64,000 bases of DNA, from the NCBI GenBank assembly GCA_963827155.1, contig CAWGZV010000002.1:2976001-3040000 (forward strand), given 5' to 3'. The notes beneath the pieces are model-generated. The model saw only the letters and a list, made by a program, of their open reading frames with translations, made no database searches and was not told the DNA's origin. Positions 1 through 10,179 of this stretch are shown one piece after another. A program made the position numbers and the translations under genes. The DNA comes from UTCFX2 sp963827155 (GTDB lineage Bacteria > Chloroflexota > Anaerolineae > Anaerolineales > UBA4823). Position 1 is the stretch's first letter, and the number at the start of each line of letters is the position of its first letter.

Positions 1-37
1 ACCCTGACAGCTTCCACTCAGAATTACAGGTATTCAA

Positions 38-1428
38 ATGAACCCAAAAACATTCCATCTCGTCTCACTCGGCTGTGCAAAAAACAGCGTAAATTCCAGC
101 TCAATGACCCAACTTTTAACGAATTCAGGCTACCAGGTCACCCAAAAACCTGAAAAAGCCGAGGTTTTAATTGTAAATACCTGCGGGTTCATCGGTCCGG
201 CGAAAGAAGAGTCCCTGCGTACTTTTAAAGGAACTTGCGTTAAGGAAACGCAAAGGACAATTTTTGATTGCAGCCGGCTGCCTCACCCAGCGTTATGGTA
301 TGGAAGTAGCCCGACAGGTGCCCGGGATCGATGGCATCCTAGGCACACGGCACTGGGTGGAGATCGTTGATTTAGTTCACAAGCTTCGTTCAGGAAAACA
401 CCCGGAGCCGCAATATGATCTGCCGGACACCACAATGCCCACCCGGGAACTTCGCGGCGCCCGCCAGATCGCAGTTGAGGGCACCAGCGCATACCTCAAG
501 ATCGCAGATGGCTGCCGGCGCCCGTGCGCGTTCTGCGCAATTCCACTGATCAAAGGCACGCTCGCCAGTCGTCCCATCGACGATATTCTGGAAGATGCCA
601 GGATCCTTCAAGAATCCGGAACCCGCGAGCTCATCCTGATTGCACAGGATACAACGGATTATGGTCATGACCTCGGTATGAGAGATGGCCTTTCCATGCT
701 GCTTGAGAGGCTGGTGGAAGCCGCTCCAAAGATTGATTGGATCCGCATCTTATATGCTTATCCGGGGTTCGTTTCCGACCGATTGATCGATATCATTGCC
801 AGTCAAAAACAGGTCCTGCCATACCTTGATATGCCTCTCCAGCATGCCCACCCCGACACCCTGCAGCGAATGCGCCGTCCTGCAAATATCGACTGGGTCT
901 ACCGCACGCTGAATAAAATGCGCGGCACAATCCCTGATCTCGCGCTGCGTTCAACCTTCATCGTTGGCTATCCTGGCGAGACCGAGGCGGAATTCCAGAC
1001 CCTGCTAGATTTCATTGAGGAAATCCGCTTTGATCGAACTCGGGGTTTTCCAGTTTTCGTTCGAACCAGGTACTTCGAGCGAGCCGCTTGGCGACCCAAT
1101 CGCACCCGAAGTAAAACAGCAGCGATTTGAGCAGATGATGGAGCTGCAGGCTAAAATTTCACTGGAGAAGAACCAGAATTTTGTCGGAAAAACGATGGAT
1201 ATGCTGGTCGAAGGTCAGGGCGATGGGCTGAGTTTGGGACGAACATACCGAGATGCACCAGAAATTGATGGGCTCGTCATCGTTGAGGCAGAACTGCCTT
1301 TAGGCGAGATTGTTCCGGTCCGGATCAGCGGCGCGCTTACCTATGACTTGACTGCCGTGCCGGATGCCTTGCTGCAAACGACAACCCTGCCAACTTCAAA
1401 TCGCCTGGATGATAACCATCCAAGATAA
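38..1428 (+). CDS. rimO: Ribosomal protein S12 methylthiotransferase RimO, two frameshifts as sequenced
   Basis: RimO is a radical-SAM enzyme that methylthiolates an aspartate of ribosomal protein S12. Three reading frames join end to end into one protein of normal length. The N-terminal domain shows its three cluster cysteines (LGCAKNS, VNTCGFI, AAGCLTQRYG), the radical-SAM loop is CRRPCAFCAIP (CxxxCxxC), and the TRAM-type tail follows the motif GVFQFSFEPGT. Frame 2 must pass to frame 3 at the T4 run 223-226 (dropping one T gives T-L-K-E-L-A) and frame 3 to frame 1 at the AA at 1037-1038 (dropping one A gives F-D-R-L-G-V-F). Both changes are +1, so sequencing error is likelier than decay, but a true pseudogene cannot be excluded. 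The ATG at 38 is the first start giving the family N-terminus. The closely related MiaB is less likely, because the RimO-type motifs match better. Confidence 0.9.
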
Positions 1429-1436
1429 GGACCCGA

Positions 1437-2429
1437 ATGCTGTCTCTCAACGACCCTAGAGTAAAATTTGCGCTAGATTCTGTTCGTCAAGCAGCCATGC
1501 TTGTCTGCCAGGTGCGTTCGGAGCTCGTCTCGCCCGCCCTTACGAAAGATGATCGCTCACCGGTGACCGTAGCCGATTTTGCATCACAGGCTCTGACAGC
1601 CCGCCTGTTGGAAATTGCCTTTCCAAATGACTTGTTGGTAGCTGAAGAGGATTCTTCTGCCTTGCAGCTGCCAGAGTCTCGCCAGCAGCTCGATCTGGTC
1701 ACACAGTTTACATCACGGACCCTTGGCCCGCTCGATCCGGCTCAGGTTTGCTCCTGGATCGATCGCGGCCGCACAAAGAATGCCCCTCGTTTCTGGACTC
1801 TTGATCCAATCGATGGGACCAAAGGCTTTCTTCGCGGTGACCAATATGTGGTCGCGCTTGCCTTGGTCGAAAATGGCTGCGTGCAGCTGGCCGCTTTGGG
1901 GTGCCCTGAACTGGAAGATGCGCGAACACCTGCATTAAGTGGCGAAGGCTCACTCGTAATGGCTGCACGCCACCAGGGCGCCTGGACAACCTCTCTTACC
2001 AATCCGAGCAGCTTCAGACAGCTTCGAGTCTCTGACCGCTCAAATCCGGCGGAGGCACGTGTTCTGCGTTCTTTTGAATCAGGACATACAAATGTAAGTC
2101 AGATTGATCAATTCCAGATGGAGCTCGGCGTGCAGGCGAAACCAGTTCTGATGGACAGCCAGGCAAAATATGCCTTGCTTTCCGCTGGCGAAGGAGACAT
2201 CCTCTTACGCTTGATCTCCCCCTCAAAGCCTGATTATCGAGAGAAAATTTGGGATCAGGCAGCTGGATCGCTGGTTTTGGAAGAAGCTGGAGGGCGCATC
2301 ACCGATCTTAACGGAGACAACCTGGATTTTTCTCGCGGTCGTACTCTGACCGAGAATCGCGGCGTCCTTGCCTCAAATGGACTGCTGCATCTATCTGCCT
2401 TAGAAGCTCTTAAGCGATTGGGAGCTTGA
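1437..2429 (+). CDS. 3'(2'),5'-bisphosphate nucleotidase, inositol monophosphatase superfamily
   Basis: This enzyme is predicted to hydrolyse 3'-phosphoadenosine 5'-phosphate to AMP, removing the by-product of sulfate assimilation (CysQ/Hal2 group). The 330-residue protein has the superfamily metal-binding motifs: an acidic pair in LLVAEEDSSAL, the hallmark WTLDPIDGTKGF, and the C-terminal WDQAAGSLVLEEAGG. The insertion between the first two motifs is typical of Hal2-like rather than SuhB-like members. The start ATG lies 9 nt after rimO, and its last codons overlap the TTG start of the next gene, so the three genes are probably cotranscribed. Substrate specificity cannot be read from the sequence; an inositol phosphatase is the alternative. 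Confidence 0.8.
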   Translation: MLSLNDPRVKFALDSVRQAAMLVCQVRSELVSPALTKDDRSPVTVADFASQALTARLLEIAFPNDLLVAEEDSSALQLPESRQQLDLVTQFTSRTLGPLDPAQVCSWIDRGRTKNAPRFWTLDPIDGTKGFLRGDQYVVALALVENGCVQLAALGCPELEDARTPALSGEGSLVMAARHQGAWTTSLTNPSSFRQLRVSDRSNPAEARVLRSFESGHTNVSQIDQFQMELGVQAKPVLMDSQAKYALLSAGEGDILLRLISPSKPDYREKIWDQAAGSLVLEEAGGRITDLNGDNLDFSRGRTLTENRGVLASNGLLHLSALEALKRLGA

Positions 2430-3976
2430 ACTCGCCTGAAACGTCATGTCAGAAAATCGACCGAGTTGCGCTCTTTTTTAGCTTACTGGCTGTGGTGATC
2501 ACGTACGGGATCCACAACCGCATCTTTGAGGGTATGGCCCATCTCGAGGATGAAATGGCATACCTCTGGCAAGCCCAGGTTATATCCGCTGGTCGCTTAA
2601 CGGTATCATCTCCACCCTCTCCAAAGAGCTTTCTGGTTCCATTCGTCGTGGATTATGGGGGAAAGCGCTTCGGAAAATACCCGATTGGCTGGCCTGTAGT
2701 GCTGGGAATCGGTGAACGGTTGGGGAATCACGGACTTGTCAACCCCATTTTGGCAGGATTCGGCCTCTGGCTCAGCTATCAGCTGGTAAAACGACTTTGC
2801 GGTGAGACGGTAGCAATCCTTGCTGCCGGGTTAACACTCACCTCCCCGTTCTTTCTGATGAATTCAGCCTCACTGCTCTCGCATCCGTTGGGGTTAGTGT
2901 TGAGCTTGGGTTTTGTTATCGGATGGCTGGATGCCTTCTGTACGCCGGAGTCATCCCCGCGCTGGCTCCCCGTGCTTGCCGCGGGAGCATCGCTCGGCCT
3001 ACTTGCGCTTTCCAGACCTTTTACCGCCGTCGCGATCGGTCTGCCTTTCGCATTTCATGGTGTTTATTTGTTTATTAGGTCCGGACGGGAGGTTCGCCGC
3101 CGATTGGTTGTACTTGGACTAACCTCTCTAGGAATCGGGAGCCTGCACCTACTCTGGCAGTATGCTGCAACAGGGGATCCTTTTATAAATCCCTATACCT
3201 TGTGGTGGAAATATGACAAAGTGGGATTTGGTCCTGGGGTCGGGCGCATCCCCGGTGGTCATACACTATATCAGGCATGGATCAACACCCGATTTAATAT
3301 CTTTATCGGTCAATTCGACTTATTTGGGTGGGCGGGATTCTCCTGGATATTCTTGCCCTTTGGATTGTACGCAATCCTGCGGGACCGCAATTGGCGCGCC
3401 CTGCTCACACTTAGTGTCTTTTTCAGCCTGTTTATCTTGTATTTCGCGTATTGGATTGGAGCATGGATCTTTGGTCCACGCTATTATTACGAGGGGCTTT
3501 ACAGCATAACCATGTTGAGCGGCGTTGGGATCGCCTTCCTGGCTGGCTGGCCTACGCTTCCAGGCAAACCCTTCCCCAACTATGCCGGCATGCAGAAAGT
3601 TCGCCCTTTGGCAGTGACCGCGTTCATCTGCTTGCTTGTGGTCCTAAACCTGGTTTTCTATACCCCTCAACGTTTAGAAATGCTGCGCGGTCTTTATGGT
3701 GTACGGCGCTCGAACCTTGATCCTTTTCTTACTCCTGCCGCTGAAAGGCTGACACCGGCTCTCATTGTGGTCCATGCGCGCGGAGGTTGGATCGAATACG
3801 GCACCCTGCTTGAGCTTGAGAGCCCATTCCTGGATTCTCCTTTTCTTTTTATCCTTGCGCGGAATCCTGAAGACGATGCCATGGCTGCTTCCGTCTTCCC
3901 GGATCGAAATGTCTATCATTACTACCCATCTGAAGACCCCTTTCAGTTCTTTCCTGCACCTCGCCCAGTGAATTAA
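2426..3976 (+). CDS. GT39/PMT-like multi-pass membrane glycosyltransferase
   Basis: This is a 516-residue polytopic protein with about ten hydrophobic segments. It carries an acidic pair in the first extracytoplasmic loop (HLEDEMAYLWQAQ), the usual position of the catalytic acid in ArnT/PMT-type enzymes that use polyprenyl-phosphate sugars. It would act at the outer face of the cytoplasmic membrane. The start is a TTG overlapping the stop of the phosphatase gene by 4 nt, consistent with translational coupling; no better upstream ATG exists. Acceptor and sugar are unknown. A second GT39-type gene lies at 27.4-29.0 kb. Confidence 0.65.
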   Translation: MNSPETSCQKIDRVALFFSLLAVVITYGIHNRIFEGMAHLEDEMAYLWQAQVISAGRLTVSSPPSPKSFLVPFVVDYGGKRFGKYPIGWPVVLGIGERLGNHGLVNPILAGFGLWLSYQLVKRLCGETVAILAAGLTLTSPFFLMNSASLLSHPLGLVLSLGFVIGWLDAFCTPESSPRWLPVLAAGASLGLLALSRPFTAVAIGLPFAFHGVYLFIRSGREVRRRLVVLGLTSLGIGSLHLLWQYAATGDPFINPYTLWWKYDKVGFGPGVGRIPGGHTLYQAWINTRFNIFIGQFDLFGWAGFSWIFLPFGLYAILRDRNWRALLTLSVFFSLFILYFAYWIGAWIFGPRYYYEGLYSITMLSGVGIAFLAGWPTLPGKPFPNYAGMQKVRPLAVTAFICLLVVLNLVFYTPQRLEMLRGLYGVRRSNLDPFLTPAAERLTPALIVVHARGGWIEYGTLLELESPFLDSPFLFILARNPEDDAMAASVFPDRNVYHYYPSEDPFQFFPAPRPVN

Positions 3977-4166
3977 CGCTTCACGTCAAATAAACCCGCT
4001 CCACGGCAATCCCATTCATCGCATTACGCCCAGATAAAAACGACCCAAAAACAAGCAACCTTTACATCAATTTTATGGATTTTTGCATGACCAGAGGATA
4101 TCCTCACCAATAAGCCGCTCTGGAAAAGTGCTGGTGAGCTAAGCGCATGGGAATCAACTGATAGGG

Positions 4167-6032
4167 ATGACAGAACCCGTTTATCGTGTATTGGTTGTCG
4201 ACGATGACCCGGCTCAAGCCGACATGGTCATCGAGTTTCTTCGCATCTCGGGATTCAAAGAAATCGATCTAGTAGGGGACATCCGATCATTCTGGAAGAT
4301 TATTTCGGAGAAGGAATACGACATCATCCTGCTGGACTACATCCTTCCGGATGGCACTGGTCTGGAGGTCCTAGAGCGTCTCACTAAACGAGATCGACAA
4401 ATTCCAGTAATTATGGTCACAGGGCAGGGTAACGAGCGGATTGCTGCCCAAGCAATCTTGCGCGGCGCATCCGAATATCTACTCAAAAGCGGGGATTATC
4501 TCGTTACACTCCCCGCCCTAATCCACAAATCAGTTCAAGCACACCGACTGAAATTATCCATGCAGCGCTCATTGGAGCAAATTCGCTACCAGGCGTTGTT
4601 GCTTAACAATGTCCGCGATGCCATCGTCGTTTGGGATCTCACTGGTAAAATCACTTACTGGAACCCTGCCGCGATCTCGCTGTTTGGTTACAGCGCGGAA
4701 GAACGGGTTGGACGCTCCGTAGGGCAGGTATACCTCAATACATTCACGCCTCCAATAGCTCTTCCAGATAATGCCGATCCTCCTCCTTCACATGAGGTGC
4801 GAAAATTTGAAAGCCAACTCGGAAGGACTAGCTGGGTTTCTTCACGCCTCTCCGCCTTGCGAGATGAGAAACAGCAAGGAGGTTTAATTGGATATATGGA
4901 TGTCTCTCACGACATCACCCGAAGCGTAGAGGCAGAGCAAGCTCTACGCGAAAGCGAAGCCCGCTACCGGGCGATTGTAGAAGACTATCAAACTGAGCTT
5001 ATCTGCCGCTTCAAGCCCAATGGAACCCTGACATTCGTGAATGAAGTCTACTGCCGATATTTCGCCAGAGAACGCGAACAGCTTCTAGGGATGAATTTCC
5101 TCTACTTTATCCCAGAAACCGAACGATCCAGACTGATTCAGCATCTCGTCTCATTCAGCCAGGTCAATAATGTCGCAACCCTTGAACACCAGGTTGAGCT
5201 TCCAGGTCAAGGACTGCGCTGGATGCTTCGAACGGATCGAGCCATCTTTGACACTCGCGGACGAATTGTTGAATTCCAGTCTGTAGGGCGAGATATCACA
5301 GAGCGCAAGCGGATGGAGGCTCAGGTACAGGTTGCCCAATCCCAGCTCATCCAGGCGGCGCGGATGGCCACTATCGGCGAAGTTGCGGCAGGTGTCGCCC
5401 ATCAGATTTATAATCCCCTCACCACGATTATCGCCGATGCGCAAATATTGCTCCGCAGCCTTCCAGCGGATCAAAATGGCAGGGAATCAGCTGAGGCTAT
5501 CGAACAGGCGGGATGGCGGCTTCAGCAGGTAGTTCAACGCTTGATGGAATTCTCACGCCCTGCTGAAGAAACCCTCGCTCCGGTATCATTGATCGCTTCT
5601 ATACAATCAGCGGTTTCATTGGTCATAGCGAGCATTCAAACTGCTGGCAGTCATTTGGAGGTCGATCTGCAGGAAGAGCTTCCAACTATTTTGGGCAACC
5701 AACACCAGCTCGAAGCTCTGTGGGTCAACTTGCTCCTTCTGGCTCGTGACGCTGCCCGAGAAGGTCAAAGCCTTAACATTCACGTCTCCGCCCATCGCGG
5801 ACCTGCAAACAGTGCAATAATCGAGTTCTGTGACGACGGAAGACCGATCCCAACCGATCTGCTCGAATCAATCTTCGAGCCGAACTTTATTGGGACAAAA
5901 AGCGGGCGCGGCTCTGGCATCGAGTTTAGCATCTGCCGCGAGATCGTCCGCCAGCACGGTGGAGAGATCAACGTGGAGAGCAGCCCAGCAGGAAAAACGA
6001 TCTTCCGCGTCAGTCTGCCAGGAGAGGTATGA
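4167..6032 (+). CDS. Hybrid sensor protein REC-PAS-PAS-histidine kinase with degenerate catalytic motifs
   Basis: The 621-residue cytoplasmic protein starts with a receiver domain (about residues 6-125; phospho-acceptor region LLDYILPDGTG, conserved Lys in LLKSG), followed by two PAS domains (about 135-260 and 265-390) and a DHp plus HATPase region. The DHp His412 is present but the next residue, normally Glu or Asp, is Gln (AHQIYNPL). In the HATPase the N-box reads NLLLLARDA, so the Mg-binding Asn is Leu525. The G1 box is DDGRPIP instead of DNGxGI and the G2 box is SGRGSGIEFS instead of GTGLGLS. No membrane segment is visible. It overlaps the following response regulator by 4 nt, and a canonical kinase lies next, so it may act as a non-catalytic sensor or regulator. 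The domain calls are strong; loss of activity is inference. Confidence 0.85.
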   Translation: MTEPVYRVLVVDDDPAQADMVIEFLRISGFKEIDLVGDIRSFWKIISEKEYDIILLDYILPDGTGLEVLERLTKRDRQIPVIMVTGQGNERIAAQAILRGASEYLLKSGDYLVTLPALIHKSVQAHRLKLSMQRSLEQIRYQALLLNNVRDAIVVWDLTGKITYWNPAAISLFGYSAEERVGRSVGQVYLNTFTPPIALPDNADPPPSHEVRKFESQLGRTSWVSSRLSALRDEKQQGGLIGYMDVSHDITRSVEAEQALRESEARYRAIVEDYQTELICRFKPNGTLTFVNEVYCRYFAREREQLLGMNFLYFIPETERSRLIQHLVSFSQVNNVATLEHQVELPGQGLRWMLRTDRAIFDTRGRIVEFQSVGRDITERKRMEAQVQVAQSQLIQAARMATIGEVAAGVAHQIYNPLTTIIADAQILLRSLPADQNGRESAEAIEQAGWRLQQVVQRLMEFSRPAEETLAPVSLIASIQSAVSLVIASIQTAGSHLEVDLQEELPTILGNQHQLEALWVNLLLLARDAAREGQSLNIHVSAHRGPANSAIIEFCDDGRPIPTDLLESIFEPNFIGTKSGRGSGIEFSICREIVRQHGGEINVESSPAGKTIFRVSLPGEV

Positions 6033-6790
6033 GCATGAAACCAGCCGATATTCTTGTAATCGAGGATGATTATATTGTAGCCCGCACAATCGAGCGCAGC
6101 TTGCGCGGCGAAGAATTCCAGATCACACTCGCCAGTCGTGGCGAAAAAGGATTGTTTATTGCCCGGCAGAATCCCCCCGATCTCGTCATCCTGGATATCA
6201 TTATGCCAGATATGGACGGTTACCAAGTTTGCCAGGCTATGCGCGGGGATCCGCTGCTCAATGAAATCCCGATCCTTTTCCTTACTGCGAAAGTTCGACC
6301 TCAAGACAGGATAGCAGGATTTAAAGTTGGCGCGGATGATTACCTGGCAAAGCCTTTTAATCTCGACGAGCTAATCCTGCGAGTACGAGCCATCCTCAGG
6401 CGAACGCGCTCAGTTCCTTCCGATACAGCTATCCCGCAAGCACCAGCCGATACACCTCAGCATATGCTTGTGATCGATGAGTTTTCTCTGAATCCTCGGA
6501 CATTCGAGCTCAAGACCCCTCAGCGCGGTACAATTAGGTTGACTCCACTCCAATTCGATCTCCTTTACCACCTGATGACCCACCCTGGTGAAACCTTCAC
6601 TCCTGGTCGCCTGCTCGATGAAGTTTGGGATTATCCTTCCGGAAAAGGCAGCCCCGATCTTGTTCGAGTTCATATTAAGACGCTGCGCGAGCGCATTGAA
6701 AACGATCCAAACGCTCCGACCTTTCTTCGCACTGTGGCAGGACATGGTTATACTGTTGGACATCAGCCTGCGGACGAAGATACCAGTTAA
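6029..6790 (+). CDS. OmpR/PhoB-family response regulator
   Basis: This is a 253-residue DNA-binding response regulator. The N-terminal receiver has the acidic pocket VIEDD, the phospho-acceptor in LVILDIIMPDMDG and the Lys in YLAKPF. A linker of about 25 residues leads to a winged-helix Trans_reg_C domain (LTPLQFDLLYHLMTHPG, then VRVHIKTLRERIE and GHGYTV). The ATG overlaps the preceding sensor gene by 4 nt and the next kinase starts 18 nt downstream, so all three are likely one operon. The partner kinase is probably the canonical one at 6808. Target genes are not identifiable. Confidence 0.92.
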   Translation: MSMKPADILVIEDDYIVARTIERSLRGEEFQITLASRGEKGLFIARQNPPDLVILDIIMPDMDGYQVCQAMRGDPLLNEIPILFLTAKVRPQDRIAGFKVGADDYLAKPFNLDELILRVRAILRRTRSVPSDTAIPQAPADTPQHMLVIDEFSLNPRTFELKTPQRGTIRLTPLQFDLLYHLMTHPGETFTPGRLLDEVWDYPSGKGSPDLVRVHIKTLRERIENDPNAPTFLRTVAGHGYTVGHQPADEDTS

Positions 6791-6807
6791 CGATTGAATA
6801 ATCCATT

Positions 6808-7965
6808 ATGCCCTCCGAGCATCCTGCTACTGCATCAAACGCCTCATCCCTTCAGCCCACCCCCGAGCCTACTTCACAGCGCGCCGACCGGGTTGCCCTG
6901 GCTTGGGATGAAAAACAATCGACCCATTTCCTGAATGCTATCCTTGAACACCTTCCGGCCGGTCTGTACATCATCGATAAGGATTACCACCTCCTAGCAG
7001 TGAATAAAAGCCGTCTGGATCGACTCGGTCATCCAACATCTGGAACTATCGGTTTGCCTTGCTACCAGGTGCTTTTCGGGATTTCCAAACCTTGCCCTGA
7101 ATGCCGAGTGCAAGAATCCCTCTTGAATGGACAGACCACAATCCGTAATGAGCGGCGCCGCGAGCATGATGGACAGGTTTCGGAATGGAAAATTTCAACG
7201 TTTCCGGTTGCAAACATCGAGAGCCGTGTTGCTCAAGCAATTGTGCTTGAGATCGACAATACGGAGCAGCGTCAATTAGAGGCTGTCCTGATCCAGTCTG
7301 AAAAACTTGCAGCCGTCGGTCAGTTGGCGGCAGGGGTTGCCCACGAGATCAACAATCCGCTGACTGCGATTATTGCGAATGCCCAAATCCTCCACCGTGA
7401 GCTGCCAGCCGATTTTGATCTCCTGGAATCAGTGGATCTGATTTCGCGTGCAGGCGCACGGGCAGCTCAGGTAGTACGAAATTTGCTCGATTTCGCCCGT
7501 AAAGAAGAATACCGTCTGGGACGCACTGATCTCAACCAGACGATAGAACGCGCTCTTGAGCTGATCCAACATGAGCTTCTGGCGCATGGTGTGAGCCTGG
7601 ATCTCAGTCTTTCCCCCAACTTGCCGCATCTGCAAGCCAGCGCCGATCATCTCCAAAGCGTCTGGTTGAACCTGCTGCTGAATGCAATCGATTCGCTCGA
7701 TAAATCTCCACAATCCATTTCCATAGCTTCATACAAATCTGGGCGCGAACTGCTGGTAATCGTGCGAGATAACGGCAAAGGGATCTCACCAGATTACCTT
7801 GCTCGGATCTTTGAGCCTTTCTATACGACCAAAGCCCCTGGACGAGGCACTGGACTGGGACTGTCAGTAAGCCGGCGGATAATTCATCAGCACGGCGGCT
7901 CGATCCGGGTTGAATCGCAGCTTGGCGAGGGCAGCGTCTTCACAGTAGCACTGCCGATCGCCTGA
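6808..7965 (+). CDS. PAS-domain sensor histidine kinase (canonical)
   Basis: This 385-residue kinase is soluble as far as can be seen. One PAS domain (about residues 40-150) contains a C-x2-C motif (KPCPECRV) that could bind a metal or sense redox state. It is followed by DHp and HATPase domains with intact motifs: H-box AHEINNPLTAII, N-box NLLLNAIDS, G1 DNGKGIS and G2 GTGLGLSVS. These features contrast with the degenerate hybrid protein at 4167. It probably phosphorylates the response regulator encoded just upstream. The signal is unknown. Confidence 0.9.
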   Translation: MPSEHPATASNASSLQPTPEPTSQRADRVALAWDEKQSTHFLNAILEHLPAGLYIIDKDYHLLAVNKSRLDRLGHPTSGTIGLPCYQVLFGISKPCPECRVQESLLNGQTTIRNERRREHDGQVSEWKISTFPVANIESRVAQAIVLEIDNTEQRQLEAVLIQSEKLAAVGQLAAGVAHEINNPLTAIIANAQILHRELPADFDLLESVDLISRAGARAAQVVRNLLDFARKEEYRLGRTDLNQTIERALELIQHELLAHGVSLDLSLSPNLPHLQASADHLQSVWLNLLLNAIDSLDKSPQSISIASYKSGRELLVIVRDNGKGISPDYLARIFEPFYTTKAPGRGTGLGLSVSRRIIHQHGGSIRVESQLGEGSVFTVALPIA

Positions 7966-8010
7966 ATTTCGAGCTTCTCTAGCGCCCCCACTGCCCGGCT
8001 GGAGGAATCC

Positions 8011-10179
8011 ATGGTACCAACTTCAAACTCGCTGGCATCCTTCTTTGCTCCAAAGGGTGTTGCAGTAATTGGGGCATCCCATGATCCTACCAAACTCGGA
8101 TACGGGTTGGCTCGAAACCTCATCCAAAGCAACTATAAAGGGGCAGTCCACCTCATCAATCCAAAAGGTGGAAGTCTTTTCGGCCAGCCGATGTACGCTT
8201 CAGTTCTGGAAATCCCCGATCCGGTAGACCTGGCGATCTTACTAATCCCTGCCGCACTTGTTTTTGGGGCGATCGAGCAGTGCGCTGAGAGAGGGATTAA
8301 AGCTGTCATCATCGGAAGCGGCGGATTCCGCGAGACCGGACCGGAGGGCGCAGCACTGGAAGATGAATGCCTTCGTCTTGCGAGAAAACACGAAATGCGT
8401 TTGATCGGACCAAACTGCATTGGTTTACTCGACACCCACCTTCCCATGGATGCAACCTTTCTGCCTCCGCCAGGACCTCTCCCTGGGGAAGTCGCTTTTA
8501 TTTCCCACTCCGGTGCAATTTGCGCGGCGATAATAGACTGGGCGCGCGGCCACAGCTTTGGTCTTTCACGCCTGGTCAGCCTGGGGAATCAGGCGGATGT
8601 GAACGAGACGGATGTTCTTAAACCAGTGGCGGACGACCCTTTTAACCCGCGTCCTCACCCTTTATCTCGAAGGAATCCAAAACGGCCGCCGCTTTGTTTC
8701 AGAAGCCGCCACCATCACCAGGCAGAAACCGATCATTGCCCTAAAAGTCGGGCGTTATGCTTCCGGTCAGCGAGCGGTAGCGTCCCATACCGGCGCGTTA
8801 GCCGGGCAGGAAAGCGCCTATAATGCCGCCTTCCGCCGAGCGGGGGTGATCCGTGCAGAGACAAGTGAGGAGATGTTCGATTGGGCGCGCGCCCTGGCCT
8901 GGTGTCCACCACCCGTTGGACGCAGAATTGCGGTGCTCACCAATGCCGGAGGGCCAGGCGTAACTGCCGCAGATGCACTCGAATCGCGGGCATGCAGCTA
9001 GCCAATCTAAGCCAAACAACTTACTCTGCCCTGCAGCAAATCTTACCCTCCGCGGCAAGTTTGCAAAATCCTGTCGATATGCTTGCATCTGCTTCCCCCG
9101 AGCAATACGCTGGCAGCCTGCAGATCCTGCTGACAGACCCGGCTGTCGATGGAATCATGGTGATACTTCCGCCTCCACCCATGTTTACCGCCGGCGCAGT
9201 CGCGAAAGCAATCATCCCGGTCATTCATGCCGACAATAAACCTGTGGTCGTAGCCCTGATGGGCGAGCGCCTGATTCAGGAAGCAGTCGAGCATTTTCGC
9301 GCCGCCCATATCCCCGAATATCGTTTCCCCGAGCGCGCTGCCTCAGCCCTGGCTGTCCTGGCTCAACGCCACGAGTATTTCCGCCGAAAGGACGAGCAAA
9401 TTCCCCAGCTTGACGGAATCGATCGCCTGCATGCCCGCCAGATCTTCCAATCCTTTCTGGATACAAAGCCAGACCATGATTGGCTTCCAGCTTCAGTCGC
9501 TGAAGCATTAATGGCTTGCTACGGCATTCAAGCTCCCCCCACATTTCTAGCTCGCACTCCGGAAGAAGCAGCAGAAATGGCGGTTAAAGCCACCCTGCCT
9601 GTTGTGCTAAAAGTCGCCTCACCCGAAATTCTGCATAAATCAGATGTCGACGGCGTTTTGGTCGATTTATGGGACGCGGCTGCCGCTTCACAGGGGTTCA
9701 ACCTGGTCGTCGAGCGGGCTGGGCGCGCCGTGCCAGACGCCCATATCCATGGTGCGGTGCTTCAACATATGCTTTCCCCGGGTCAGGATGTAATCATTGG
9801 CGCCATTCAGGACCCCCAATTCGGCGCAATGGTGATGTTCGGTTCAGGCGGCGTGGAAACAGAAGGATTGAAGGATGTTGCATTTGCCCTAGCTCCACTC
9901 ACCCGCGAAGAGACCGTCTTCCTCCTCGAGAGCACCTGGGCTGGACGTAAACTCGCGGGCTACCGCAGCATGCCTCCAGCTGATCGCATGGCAGCTATGG
10001 ATGTTTTGCTGCGCTTTTCCCAGCTCGCGGCAGATTTTCCCGAACTCTCTGAGATCGAGATCAATCCACTGCGCGTGCTGGGCGACGGTCAAGGTGCATT
10101 CGCTTTGGATCTGCGAGCCCGGATGGAGCTCGCTCCAATTTTCCCATTATCACCTCTACAGCAAAAGGATCTTCAATGA
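8011..10179 (+). CDS. ADP-forming acyl/acetyl-CoA synthetase (fused alpha-beta), two frameshifts as sequenced
   Basis: This enzyme interconverts acyl-CoA, ADP and phosphate with the free acid, CoA and ATP, a route of energy conservation in fermenters. The joined frames give a CoA-binding Rossmann domain (GVAVIGASHDPTKLGYG), a succinyl-CoA-ligase-like middle with a likely phospho-His in ASHTGALAG, and a C-terminal ATP-grasp domain (VLKVASPEILHKSDVDGV; GAMVMFGSGGVETEG). No C-terminal GNAT domain is seen, so this is not a Pat-type acetyltransferase. Two shifts break the frame: one extra T in the T4 at 8640-8643 and one missing G in the G3 at 8988-8990; repairing each restores the family sequence without a gap. 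The ribosome site GGAGG precedes the ATG at 8011. The next gene overlaps its end by 4 nt. Confidence 0.88.

Noticed and set aside
3977..4166. Promoter with TTTACA before the hybrid kinase
   Set aside because: A TTTACA is present but no acceptable -10 box lies at the right distance.
5780..6304. Minus-strand frame of 174 codons across the kinase/regulator junction
   Set aside because: It overlaps two conserved plus-strand genes on the opposite strand and shows no motif or ribosome site.
8881..8991. Start of a separate gene at 8881 inside the acyl-CoA synthetase
   Set aside because: The first ~37 codons are in the wrong frame for the family; the protein matches only after the missing G at 8988-8990, so this is the tail of the same gene.
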